A stretch of DNA of 10,832 bases from Bacillota bacterium (GCA_030705745.1 JAUZPT010000064.1:1-10832), one strand, 5' to 3'; counted from the stretch's first letter, positions 1 through 6,827 are shown. Notes: a model not told the origin generated them from the letters alone. Numbers and translations are program-made.

Positions 1-171
1 AAAGAAGCAATTTTGGAATTGGATGAACGTGAACGGCTGATTGTTTATTTGCGTTATTATAAGGACCAAACACAATCCGAGGTTGCGGCGAGACTAGGAA
101 TTTCGCAGGTTCAAGTATCCCGGCTCGAGAAAAGGATTTTGCAACAAATGAAAGGCCGTATGGATCTCTAG
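1..171 (+). CDS. sigF: RNA polymerase sigma-F factor, C-terminal fragment
   Basis: The window opens inside a gene in frame 1 and the reading frame stops with TAG at 169-171, giving the last 56 residues. They read as sigma region 4: a helix ending in LRYYKDQTQSEVA, then the helix-turn-helix RLGISQVQVSRLEK that recognises the -35 element. This is nearly identical in my memory to the end of Bacillus SigF, the first forespore-specific sigma factor, normally kept inactive by SpoIIAB. The spoVA genes downstream match the B. subtilis order spoIIAA-spoIIAB-sigF-spoVA, which separates it from the similar SigG. The N-terminal part and the spoIIA genes lie outside the window. The frame is intact to the stop. 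Confidence 0.95.
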   Translation, partial: KEAILELDERERLIVYLRYYKDQTQSEVAARLGISQVQVSRLEKRILQQMKGRMDL

Positions 172-190
172 ATTCATACGGCTTTTTATT
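155..190 (+). terminator. Intrinsic terminator of the sigF operon
   Basis: GCCGTATG at 155-162 pairs perfectly with CATACGGC at 175-182, extended by a G-T and an A-T pair, and is followed by TTTTT at 183-187. The stem begins inside the last codons of sigF and spans its stop codon. It should separate spoIIA/sigF transcription from spoVA. Confidence 0.85.
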
Positions 191-196
191 AGCTAA

Positions 197-222
197 TCAG
201 AATTTATATCCATAAATTCTGA
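197..222. repeat. 11-bp perfect inverted repeat, 4-nt loop
   Basis: TCAGAATTTAT at 197-207 is followed by ATCC and then the exact reverse complement at 212-222. It is AT-rich with no T-tract, so it does not look like a terminator. It sits between the sigF terminator and the structured element that starts around 221. It could be an operator, a 5' hairpin of a transcript, or the edge of an inserted repeat; the sequence does not decide. Confidence 0.6.
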
Positions 223-344
223 ACGCACGAAGGACAAGGATGTCCTAGTCGGGCGAAAGCCACAGGATGTGGCGTTATGAGCGCGATAAGTGCAACTACG
301 CCTCTGTCTTCGCCTAAAGGCTCGCCAATCGGCGAGTTTTCTTT
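221..344 (+). ncRNA. Structured repeat-like element or candidate small RNA with CsrA-type hairpins
   Basis: The segment is GC-richer than its surroundings and packed with inverted repeats. Hairpin 1 is AGGACA (231-236), loop AGGA, TGTCCT (241-246). Hairpin 2 is GCCACA (259-264), loop GGA, TGTGGC (268-273). GGCGAA at 252-257 can pair with TTCGCC at 309-314, and GGCGT at 271-275 with ACGCC at 298-302, as alternatives to hairpin 2. It ends in an intrinsic terminator at 321-344, which sets the plus strand as the transcribed one. Both hairpins place GGA in the loop within ACA(A)GGATGT, matching the published CsrA-binding consensus RUACARGGAUGU. From memory, very similar segments recur in Bacillaceae genomes and give spurious small ORFs on the other strand; I could not check this. 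No clear promoter was found, so expression is unproven. Confidence 0.5.
321..344 (+). terminator. Intrinsic terminator closing the structured element
   Basis: CTCGCC (321-326), loop AATC, GGCGAG (331-336), then TTTTCTTT (337-344). It lies 31 nt before the proposed -35 of spoVA and gives the spoVA promoter a second insulator after the sigF terminator. Confidence 0.8.
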
Positions 345-375
345 ATGTTTGAAAAAATAACCCAATTTTTGGATT

Positions 376-405
376 TCATGAATAGAGCAATTTTTCCCCA
401 TACTA
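376..405 (+). promoter_or_regulatory. Sigma-G-type promoter of spoVA
   Basis: CATACTA at 399-405 is a perfect sigma-G -10 element. With the expected 18-nt spacer the -35 is TCATG at 376-380, matching GMATR at four of five positions. A TGAATA at 379-384 also resembles a forespore -35 but would leave only a 14-nt spacer. In B. subtilis spoVA is transcribed by sigma-G in the forespore, so the site fits the operon. Confidence 0.75.
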
Positions 406-442
406 CCTATACAAGGAAATCAATGTGTGGGGAGTGAATGTT

Positions 443-1063
443 TTGGAAAAAACAATCTACCTTCGCATGCGGCAGCGTGTTCAGGTTCGTCCAGATGAAG
501 TAGTCATTTTGAAGGATATGGCGCAAATCATTGCTCCGGAAAACATCGTAGCTTCGTTGGAAGATATGGTCATCCATCGCGTTTCCAAACAAGATCAAAG
601 CATCGTAATCATAGATGTTATGAAGGTAATTGGCATTATTACGAATCTATACAAAGGTGCAGAAATTCAAACCATTGGTCCCGCACAGACAATCATTGAA
701 GTCATTTATAAGAAGAAGGGAGTATCGGTACCTTTCTTTCTTTTAATATGGTTTTTATTATTTTTTGGTTCTGCACTTGCCATCATGAATTTTCATGATG
801 ATGTAAGCATGCGGAGCGTTCAGGAGAAAATCTTTACCATTATTACCGGAAGACATGAATCCAAGCCTTTTCTTTTTCAAATACCGTATTCGATTGGTTT
901 GGGTCTAGGGATGATTTTGTTTTTTAATCATGTATTCCGAAAAAGAATCAATGAAGAACCGAGCCCATTGGAGGTCGAAATGTTCAACTACCAACAGGAT
1001 TTGGACAATTATGTGATTATTAATGAAAATAAAGAAAGCTTCAAACGGCTCCATGATCATTAA
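443..1063 (+). CDS. spoVAA: Stage V sporulation protein AA (SpoVAA)
   Basis: SpoVAA is a forespore inner-membrane protein of the SpoVA group, which moves dipicolinic acid into the developing spore and out at germination. I chose the TTG at 443: GGGGAGTGA at 429-437 is a good ribosome-binding site about 8 nt before it, and the resulting 206 residues (LEKTIYLRMRQRV...) match my recollection of the family length. An upstream in-frame GTG at 425 would overlap the ribosome-binding site. The first ~95 residues are soluble; membrane segments lie at roughly 97-117 (PFFLLIWFLLFFGSALAIM) and 146-165; the tail is polar. Its end overlaps spoVAB. It is the first gene behind the sigma-G promoter at 376-405. 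Confidence 0.92.
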   Translation: MEKTIYLRMRQRVQVRPDEVVILKDMAQIIAPENIVASLEDMVIHRVSKQDQSIVIIDVMKVIGIITNLYKGAEIQTIGPAQTIIEVIYKKKGVSVPFFLLIWFLLFFGSALAIMNFHDDVSMRSVQEKIFTIITGRHESKPFLFQIPYSIGLGLGMILFFNHVFRKRINEEPSPLEVEMFNYQQDLDNYVIINENKESFKRLHDH

Positions 1064-1475
1064 AATACTTTTCACAGCATTTATAGGATTTGCAGGCGGC
1101 CTGGCGGTAGGGGCTGGATTTGTTGCTTTTCTTACAGTATTAGGGATAATTCCTAGATTGACACAATTGACAAAAACGATGAAGATGATTCATTGGTATG
1201 AATGGGCAGTAATTAGTGGAGCAATAGCCGGAATCGCTGCATCTTTAAGGGACCCCATTTTCGGGATGCATCCTTTCGTCTTAATTCCTTTAGGCCTTGC
1301 GGGAGGGGTTTATGTGGGAATGCTGTCCGCAGCTCTAACTGAAGTATTAAATGTATTGCCTATTCTTGCAAAGCGTATTGGAATGGATGGAGAAATTGTC
1401 ATGCTATTAATGGCGATTGTATTTGGTAAAATTTTCGGTTCGATTTTTCAATGGGTTTATTTTATTCACCATTAA
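1053..1475 (+). CDS. spoVAB: Stage V sporulation protein AB (SpoVAB)
   Basis: A 140-residue, almost wholly hydrophobic protein with about four membrane segments (about 3-27, 48-65, 73-98 and 114-137) and the family-typical stretches FVAFLTVLGIIPRLTQLTKT and ALTEVLNVLPIL. It belongs to the spore inner-membrane SpoVA set. Start choice: ATG 1053 (MIIKILF...) gives the usual length of ~140 residues and overlaps the spoVAA stop by 11 nt, which suggests translational coupling; only a weak AAAGAAAG precedes it. An in-frame ATG at 1023 would add ten polar residues and has no better ribosome-binding site. In B. subtilis the next gene is spoVAC; here spoVAEa follows after 24 nt. Confidence 0.92.
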   Translation: MIIKILFTAFIGFAGGLAVGAGFVAFLTVLGIIPRLTQLTKTMKMIHWYEWAVISGAIAGIAASLRDPIFGMHPFVLIPLGLAGGVYVGMLSAALTEVLNVLPILAKRIGMDGEIVMLLMAIVFGKIFGSIFQWVYFIHH

Positions 1476-1499
1476 ACAAGGCTGAAAGGATATCAAAGA

Positions 1500-2075
1500 A
1501 TGGGACTAAGGCGGCGGGTAATCATAATTACAGATGGAGATGAATATGCAAAAAGGGCAATCCAGCTTGTTGCTTCCCAGGTAGGGGGGAGATGCATTTC
1601 GAGTTCATATGGAAATCCCTCCAAATTGACTGGTCCCCAGCTTGTTAAGCTAATAAAAAAGACACCGAATGATCCTGTTTTAGTGATGTTTGATGACAGT
1701 GGGCTTCTGGGTGAAGGTGCAGGTGAGAGGGCGTTGAAGTATGTAGCTCAGCATAAGGATATCGAAGTTTTGGGAATTATTGCGGTTGCGTCCAAAACAA
1801 GGCAGGAAGAATGGACAAGGGTGGATGTTTGCATTGATCGAGATGGAAAATTAACGCCCTTTGGAGTAGATAAATTTGGAATTCCTGAGCTGGAAATGGG
1901 CAGATTAAATGGAGATACCGTTTATTGCCTGGATGAATTGGATGTCCCACTGATCGTCGGTATCGGTGACATCGGAAAGATGGGGAAATTTGATCAATAT
2001 GAGCGTGGATCACCGATTACGAAAATGGCGGTAGAACTTATTTTGGAAAGGAGTGGGTATGAATGGAAGATTTGA
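1500..2075 (+). CDS. spoVAEA: Stage V sporulation protein AE-a (SpoVAEa), soluble
   Basis: A 191-residue soluble protein with no membrane segment, opening with a beta-strand and [15 protein letters not shown], followed by [16 protein letters not shown] and an acidic C-terminal half. This matches SpoVAEa, the soluble protein distinct from the membrane protein SpoVAEb that can share the name SpoVAE. It is needed for normal germination speed in B. subtilis by current understanding, but its biochemical activity is not established. ATG 1500 follows GAAAGGA at a suitable distance. The stop overlaps the spoVAF start by 13 nt. It lies directly behind spoVAB; the three genes that normally separate them are missing. 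Confidence 0.93.
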   Translation: MGLRRRVIIITDGDEYAKRAIQLVASQVGGRCISSSYGNPSKLTGPQLVKLIKKTPNDPVLVMFDDSGLLGEGAGERALKYVAQHKDIEVLGIIAVASKTRQEEWTRVDVCIDRDGKLTPFGVDKFGIPELEMGRLNGDTVYCLDELDVPLIVGIGDIGKMGKFDQYERGSPITKMAVELILERSGYEWKI

Positions 2076-3550
2076 GCAAAAGGGCTTGGCCGATTCCAGA
2101 ATCGGTTGATGAATTAGAAAACTACATGAAACAAAGAGTCGGCTTGGGAAAAAGCTTTGATTTAGGTGTAAGGAAGCTGAAAGTCCTTCGAAAAGATGTT
2201 CATCTCTATTATGTGAGTGGACTTTGTGACACTAGGTTCATCATTGAAATTGTTGAAGAATTGGTCCGGATTAATGACCATGAAAAACTATCAACCGATC
2301 TATTTAAAATAGTCGAAAACCGTCTTGTAAACCAATCAGTCCAGCGCATCGATACTATAGATTTGGCTGTCACACAAACTCTTTCAGGCTTGATTGTTGT
2401 TGCTGTAGAAGGTTCCGGAATCGCTTTTGCCGTGGATGTCAGGAACTACCCTGGAAGACAGCCACAAGAGCCGGATACGGAAAAAGTCGTCAGGGGTTCA
2501 CGTGATGGATTTGTAGAAAATATTATTCTCAATACAGCTTTGACGAGAAGAAGAATCCGAGATGAACGTCTGCGCTTTGAAATGATAAAGGTAGGCGTTC
2601 GATCCAAAACCGATGTTGCGATTGGATATCTTGAAGATGTAGCCGATCCTGACCTACTTGAAATTATCAGGAAAGAGATCCAAAATATAAAAGTTGATGG
2701 AATACCAATGGCAGATAAGACAATTGAAGAGTTTTTATTAAAGCAGGGGTTTAATCCATACCCGATGGTCAGATATACAGAACGGGCCGATGTAGCAGCG
2801 GCGCATATTCTAGAGGGACATGTGATCATTTACGTGGATACATCGCCGAGTGTTATTATTACACCCGCTACATATTTTCATCATATACAGCATGCGGAAG
2901 AGTACAGGCAATCCCCTGCTGTGGGAACCTTCGTCCGTTGGGTACGATTTTTCGGCGTTCTTACATCGCTCTTCTTGTTGCCTTTATGGTTGTTGTTAGT
3001 AGTAGAGCCTTCTATGCTCCCTGCAAAACTTGCTTTTATTGGTCCAAACCAACAAACGAATATACCGGTCATTATCCAATTATTCCTGGCCGATATGGGG
3101 ATTGAATTTCTGAGAATCGCCGCCATTCATACGCCTACCCCACTTTCTACAGCGATGGGTTTGATTGCAGCTTTAATGATTGGACAAATAGCCATTGATG
3201 TCGGTTTATTTGTACCAGAAGTCATCCTTTACGTCGCGGTATCTGGTATAGGTACGTTTACAACGCCAAGTTATGAACTAAGTGTAGCCAATAAAATTAC
3301 ACGTTTGGTACTTTTAATTTTAGTTGCATTGTTCCATGCACCTGGATTCATAATTGGAGCAACCGCATTCTTCCTATTCTTGGTCAATATGAAAGCACTC
3401 AATACTCCCTACTTCTGGCCGTTTCTTCCGTTTGAGCCGAAGGCATTTTTGCAAATATTGATTCGCCGGGCAGTACCTGGTTCCAAAATCCGTCCAAGCA
3501 TTGTCCATCCGAGAAACAAGTATCGCCAGCCACAAAATCAGACAGAATAA
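2063..3550 (+). CDS. spoVAF: Stage V sporulation protein AF, GerA-type membrane protein
   Basis: A 495-residue protein of the GerA/SpoVAF family, related to the A subunits of nutrient germinant receptors. Residues ~1-290 form the cytosolic domain, with the family signature [20 protein letters not shown] at about 128-147. From ~296 onward there are about five hydrophobic segments (296-314, 333-352, 363-378, 383-398, 412-444), then a basic tail. In B. subtilis it sits in the forespore inner membrane and aids germination, reportedly with receptor-like ion-channel behaviour; that is family knowledge, not visible here. ATG 2063 follows AAAGGAG at 2047-2053 and overlaps spoVAEa, so translation is probably coupled. 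It is the last gene of the spoVA operon. Length matches the B. subtilis protein (~493). Confidence 0.94.
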   Translation: MEDLSKRAWPIPESVDELENYMKQRVGLGKSFDLGVRKLKVLRKDVHLYYVSGLCDTRFIIEIVEELVRINDHEKLSTDLFKIVENRLVNQSVQRIDTIDLAVTQTLSGLIVVAVEGSGIAFAVDVRNYPGRQPQEPDTEKVVRGSRDGFVENIILNTALTRRRIRDERLRFEMIKVGVRSKTDVAIGYLEDVADPDLLEIIRKEIQNIKVDGIPMADKTIEEFLLKQGFNPYPMVRYTERADVAAAHILEGHVIIYVDTSPSVIITPATYFHHIQHAEEYRQSPAVGTFVRWVRFFGVLTSLFLLPLWLLLVVEPSMLPAKLAFIGPNQQTNIPVIIQLFLADMGIEFLRIAAIHTPTPLSTAMGLIAALMIGQIAIDVGLFVPEVILYVAVSGIGTFTTPSYELSVANKITRLVLLILVALFHAPGFIIGATAFFLFLVNMKALNTPYFWPFLPFEPKAFLQILIRRAVPGSKIRPSIVHPRNKYRQPQNQTE

Positions 3551-3559
3551 AAGAATCAA

Positions 3560-3589
3560 TTGCGGAAATCCTGAGGGTTATGGTAAAGT
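3560..3589 (+). promoter_or_regulatory. Possible sigma-A promoter of lysA
   Basis: TTGCGG at 3560-3565, an 18-nt spacer, and TAAAGT at 3584-3589 preceded by TGG, an extended -10. The match is only moderate (3/6 and 4/6). If used, the transcript would start near 3596 and pass through the hairpin at 3625-3653 before lysA. Confidence 0.35.
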
Positions 3590-3624
3590 AATTTTAACTA
3601 AATAAAGGACTAAAAAGATAAAGG

Positions 3625-3663
3625 TAGACAGTGTCTTAAAAAGATTCTGTCTATTATTTTTAT
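3625..3663 (+). terminator. Hairpin with T-rich tail between spoVAF and lysA
   Basis: TAGACAG (3625-3631) pairs with CTGTCTA (3647-3653), and TCTT (3634-3637) with AAGA (3641-3644), separated by a two-base internal mismatch; ATTATTTTTAT follows. It probably ends spoVA transcription. It lies downstream of the possible lysA promoter, so an attenuator role is also possible. Confidence 0.6.
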
Positions 3664-3694
3664 AAAGTTAGTCAGGGGAAAGGATTGCTTAAAA

Positions 3695-4987
3695 ATGACA
3701 ATTAACGTGAACGCAAAAGGCCATTTAGAAATAGGAGGCGTCGATGCGGTCGATCTGGCGAATGAATATGGAACACCTTTATATGTTTATGATGTTTCCG
3801 TTATTCGAGAAAGAGCAAAAGGCTTTAAACAGACGTTTGAAAACGAAAATGTCAAAGCACAGGTCGCATATGCAAGCAAGGCCTTTTCAACGATGGCGAT
3901 GATTCAATTGGCAGAAGAAGAAGAACTTTCACTTGATGTCGTTTCAGGTGGAGAGTTGTATACGGCTTTAGCCGCCAAGTTTCCAGTAGAAAGAATTCAC
4001 TTTCATGGAAATAACAAAAGCAGAGAAGAATTGGAAATGGCGATTGAGCATCGGGTTGGATGCATTGTCGTCGACAATTTTTATGAAATGGATCTTTTAG
4101 AAATGATCTGTGAAGAAAAAAATGCGAGCGTACAAATTTTATTGCGAATCACTCCGGGGATTGAAGCACATACCCATGATTATATTCTAACAGGCCAGGA
4201 AGATTCTAAATTTGGTTTCGACTTGCAGAATGGGCAGGCGGAAGCTGCGCTCAAACGTGCTATAAAAATAAAGAATTTTCAATTATTAGGAATTCATTGC
4301 CATATCGGGTCACAAATATTCGAGACAACTGGTTTTATCGTCGCTGCTCAAAAAATTGTTGAAAAATTGGCTGCTTGGAAAAATGAACTTGATTTTGAAG
4401 CCAGCGTTTTGAATTTAGGGGGTGGATTCGGAATCCGCTACACGAAAGAAGATGAACCGATTCCCCCTTCCCAATATGTGAAAGAGATTATTGCTGAAGT
4501 AAAAACGCTTGTTGCTTCCTTAGGACTTTCCATGCCTGAAATCTGGATTGAACCGGGACGATCATTGGTAGGAGATGCTGGTTTAACGCTTTATCGTGTT
4601 GGATCGAAAAAAGAGGTGCCTGGCGTTAGAAAATATCTCGCAGTTGATGGTGGAATGAGTGACAATATTCGTCCATCGCTTTATCAGGCAAAGTACGAAG
4701 CAGTGCTTGCAAACAAACCGCTGGCTACTCCAAATGAAATGGTTTCGATCGCAGGAAAATGTTGTGAATCGGGTGACATGCTGATATGGGATTTGCCAAT
4801 TCCTGAAACGAGTGCTGAAGACATTTTGGCTGTTTTTTGCACAGGTGCATACGGTTACTCCATGGCCAATAATTACAACCGCCTTCCAAGGCCGGCTGTG
4901 GTTTTCGCTGAGGAGGGCAAAGCGGTTCTTGTGGTAAAAAGAGAATCGTATGAAGATTTGATCAGAATGGATTTGCCTTATAAATAA
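3695..4987 (+). CDS. lysA: Diaminopimelate decarboxylase
   Basis: Catalyses the last step of lysine synthesis: meso-2,6-diaminopimelate to L-lysine plus CO2, with pyridoxal phosphate, in the cytosol. The 430-residue protein has the alanine-racemase-like barrel followed by a beta domain. Visible residues: the PLP lysine K62 in YASKAF, HIGSQ at 203-207, the phosphate-binding GGGFG at 242-246, EPGRS at 286-290, the catalytic CESGD at 357-361, and GAYGYSMAN at 384-392. ATG 3695 follows GGGGAAAGGA at 3675-3684. The position after spoVAF matches B. subtilis. No lysine riboswitch (L-box) fits in the 144-nt leader. Full length with all key residues, so it should be active. Confidence 0.97.
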   Translation: MTINVNAKGHLEIGGVDAVDLANEYGTPLYVYDVSVIRERAKGFKQTFENENVKAQVAYASKAFSTMAMIQLAEEEELSLDVVSGGELYTALAAKFPVERIHFHGNNKSREELEMAIEHRVGCIVVDNFYEMDLLEMICEEKNASVQILLRITPGIEAHTHDYILTGQEDSKFGFDLQNGQAEAALKRAIKIKNFQLLGIHCHIGSQIFETTGFIVAAQKIVEKLAAWKNELDFEASVLNLGGGFGIRYTKEDEPIPPSQYVKEIIAEVKTLVASLGLSMPEIWIEPGRSLVGDAGLTLYRVGSKKEVPGVRKYLAVDGGMSDNIRPSLYQAKYEAVLANKPLATPNEMVSIAGKCCESGDMLIWDLPIPETSAEDILAVFCTGAYGYSMANNYNRLPRPAVVFAEEGKAVLVVKRESYEDLIRMDLPYK

Positions 4988-4998
4988 AATAAACAAAA

Positions 4999-5033
4999 AA
5001 AACACCTCTCCGTTAGAATCGTTGAGGTGTTTT
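4999..5033. terminator. Terminator after lysA, possibly bidirectional
   Basis: AAAACACCTC at 4999-5008 pairs perfectly with GAGGTGTTTT at 5024-5033 around a 15-nt loop. The A-run before the stem (4994-5002) gives a T-run on the opposite strand, so it could work in both directions. Confidence 0.85.
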
Positions 5034-5048
5034 GCATATATTGCAAAA
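5030..5048. repeat. Perfect 7-bp inverted repeat abutting the lysA terminator
   Basis: TTTTGCA (5030-5036), TATAT, TGCAAAA (5042-5048). Its left arm uses the last four T's of the lysA terminator stem, so both hairpins cannot form fully together. It could be a small operator or chance AT-rich symmetry. Confidence 0.4.
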
Positions 5049-5200
5049 AGATGAAGGATATGAAGACTTTTTGAGAAATAGATCATAATAAGCTTCAAAA
5101 GCCCCGTTTATAGGAGGGAATGGATTATTTTCTTCAAATGGTGTAGAATGAATGTCGGTAGTACTAGTTTTGTTGTTATTTCTACGGAGGTCAATTCTGA

Positions 5201-5299
5201 ATGAAAAGAAGCAATTGGTCAATATTTGGCCTGCTCATTGTCATTGCTGTAATATGGGGAATGGTATATTGTCTCTTTATTTTACCAAAATCGCTCTGA
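5201..5299 (+). CDS. Small single-pass membrane protein, 32 residues, unknown
   Basis: The reading frame opens with ATG 5201 nine nt after GGAGGT (5186-5191), one of the best ribosome-binding sites in the window, and ends at TGA 5297-5299. The product has a short basic/polar start (MKRSNWS), one hydrophobic segment at about 8-28 (FGLLIVIAVIWGMVYCLFIL), and ends PKSL. The basic N-terminus followed by a membrane helix suggests an inserted microprotein or, less likely, a signal peptide with nothing after it. I do not recognise it. It lies alone between lysA and ribT. The ribosome-binding site and typical microprotein layout support a real gene; conservation in relatives would be decisive. Confidence 0.55.
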   Translation: MKRSNWSIFGLLIVIAVIWGMVYCLFILPKSL

Positions 5300-5366
5300 T
5301 CCGTTGTCTGCCAGCATTCACAATTTTTATATAAAGGTTGGAAGGAAACTTTCCACCTCTCGGACA

Positions 5367-5372
5367 TATAAT
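5367..5372 (+). promoter_or_regulatory. Possible -10 element upstream of ribT
   Basis: A perfect TATAAT lies about 100 nt before ribT. The sequence at -35 distance (AGGAAA with an 18-nt spacer) is poor, so the site is only suggestive. A weak hairpin (TGGAA...TTCCA, about 5339-5355) covers the -35 area. Confidence 0.3.
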
Positions 5373-5463
5373 AAACAATCTATGAATAGTAGTTTAGCGT
5401 TTCCATCACTCGGTTATGACATTGGATGCAAAAAAATGTCAAATGGTTTATTTGAGATAATGA

Positions 5464-5849
<386 letters not shown>

Positions 5850-5867
<18 letters not shown>

Positions 5868-6377
5868 CTTTTTGTCCATCTTTGCTTGTTCTCTTTCTTT
5901 TATTACACTCGTTCGATCTCTTGTGATATGACGATGTATGATATCGTGTTCGGTGGTGGAAGAACCATTATTCCATGTTAATTCTCTTTTTTTACATTCG
6001 TAATTGCATAGTTCAAGAAGTTGTGCATCGCTTATTGGCAGTGGGAAATTTGTAAAATCATTATTTTGTTTGATTTGGGAACAACGGTCATCAAGTAAAG
6101 TAAAAAGCTGGAGAGTGTCCAAACCAAGAATTTGTACCTGTGATTGATTCCTTAAGAAAATTGCCTTCGCTTTTAACAGTGTTCTCATTGCCCCAGAAAA
6201 ATTTCCTCGGCGATGATGATAAGCAGAAACAGCAAGCAAAATAAGAGCTACCCAAATGGAATTTTTGTTGGAAGGATCTTCTTTTTTCCAGTATTCTTCG
6301 AGGATTTCATGGCATTCGAAGTAATCACGTTCAGCGTGGAATTGAATTAAATAATCGATATATTCTTTCGGGTACAT
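5850..6377 (-). CDS. ypuF: DUF309-family protein YpuF
   Basis: A 175-residue, helical, soluble protein with the DUF309 signature: FHAERDYFECHEILEEYW at 13-30, the WVALILLAVSAYHHRRGN block at 42-59, and IIHRHITRDR at 147-156. It matches my recollection of B. subtilis YpuF (about 174 residues). The conserved acidic and histidine residues in the two helices suggest a metal or ligand site, but no function is established. The start is ATG at 6375-6377, preceded on the minus strand by AAGGAGGA (6384-6391) at 6 nt; the frame stays open upstream to 6545 but that part has no family similarity and crosses a terminator. It is convergent with ribT. It ends in a lysine-rich tail, KMDKKKKGNE. Confidence 0.9.
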
Positions 6378-6471
6378 AAATAATCCTCCTTGTCCAAGTA
6401 TGTACAGTTTACCATAGCCAGTTAACTCTTCACGAGAAATTATGAAAGCATGTGTTAAGGAAGTGGTTCGT

Positions 6472-6508
6472 AAAGAAAAAGAAAAACCCGCCAGAAATCT
6501 GGCGGATC
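6472..6508 (-). terminator. Terminator of the YjcZ-type gene
   Basis: CCGCCAGA (6488-6495) pairs with TCTGGCGG (6498-6505). On the minus strand it is followed by a long T-rich tract (complement of the A-rich 6472-6486). It lies 21 nt after the stop codon of the minus-strand microprotein and insulates ypuF from it. Confidence 0.85.
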
Positions 6509-6528
6509 CATTCGACCATCCATGGTAA

Positions 6529-6621
6529 TTAAAGCCAGGAGGCACCTACGATAATAAGCAAAATGAATAGTACTACAATTAAAGCAAATCCTGCGCCAAA
6601 TCCGCAGTTTACACCAGACAT
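6529..6621 (-). CDS. YjcZ-family sporulation microprotein, 30 residues
   Basis: On the minus strand ATG (6619-6621) follows AGGAGG at a good distance, and the frame ends in TAA at 6529-6531. The product starts MSGVNCGFGAGF and continues with ALIVVLFILLIIVGASWL. A glycine-rich head followed by the near-invariant FALIVVLFILLIIVG is the hallmark of the YjcZ / tiny-TM Bacillus family (Pfam YjcZ), small membrane-embedded proteins made in sporulating cells; SscA of B. subtilis is a member. The head carries a cysteine (C6) and fewer tyrosines than common members. It has its own terminator and is divergent from scpA. It is too short for many gene finders. Confidence 0.88.
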   Translation of the reverse strand: MSGVNCGFGAGFALIVVLFILLIIVGASWL

Positions 6622-6661
6622 ATTAAAACCTCCTACTTTTTTTGGATTCTATTCCATCACA

Positions 6662-6691
6662 TACTATGCAGGTTTTCCGATTGTGATATGG
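6662..6691 (-). promoter_or_regulatory. Possible sigma-G-like promoter of the YjcZ-type gene
   Basis: On the minus strand CCATA (6687-6691) is followed after 18 nt by CATAGTA (6662-6668), close to GMATR-N18-CATWMTA. The -10 differs at one base. A sigma-K reading of the same area is weaker. Forespore or mother-cell expression would fit the family. Confidence 0.35.
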
Positions 6692-6743
6692 GCGAATGAC
6701 ACACCTAATCAAGGATAATTGGTGAAGTAGGTTGAATTTTCTA

Positions 6744-6772
6744 TTGGATAAGCGTTTTGTTTCCTCTATACT
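6744..6772 (+). promoter_or_regulatory. Probable sigma-A promoter of scpAB
   Basis: TTGGAT (6744-6749), a 17-nt spacer, and TATACT (6767-6772; 5 of 6 positions). The start would be near 6780, about 50 nt before scpA. Just downstream are ATTAATAG and CATTAATG, a short AT-rich near-repeat with no obvious role. Confidence 0.5.
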
Positions 6773-6827
6773 ATTAATAGTCATTAATGAACAAGACGAA
6801 TTTTAGAAGAAAAAATGGTGAGTGACC

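Noticed and set aside
204..401. Minus-strand 65-codon frame across the sigF-spoVAA gap
   Set aside because: It is the antisense of the structured element, runs through two hairpins and a terminator, has no ribosome-binding site, and looks like the spurious proteins this kind of repeat gives.
2446..2829. Minus-strand 127-codon frame inside spoVAF
   Set aside because: Serine/isoleucine-rich shadow of the conserved SpoVAF domain without a ribosome-binding site.
3590..3694. Lysine riboswitch before lysA
   Set aside because: The leader is too short and lacks the multi-helix L-box layout.
4583..5098. Long minus-strand frame over the end of lysA
   Set aside because: Antisense to a clear enzyme gene and reads through the lysA terminator stem; no family-like features.
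5148..5204. 18-codon frame whose TGA overlaps the microprotein ATG (ATGA)
   Set aside because: The overlap looks like coupling, but there is no ribosome-binding site before the first ATG, and the strong GGAGGT serves the second frame.
5013..5222. Minus-strand 69-codon frame between lysA and ribT
   Set aside because: No convincing start or ribosome-binding site; it overlaps the terminator palindrome and the better supported plus-strand microprotein.
6378..6545. N-terminal extension of ypuF to 6545
   Set aside because: The added residues are not family-like, cross the YjcZ-gene terminator, and the strong AAGGAGGA lies before the internal ATG at 6377.
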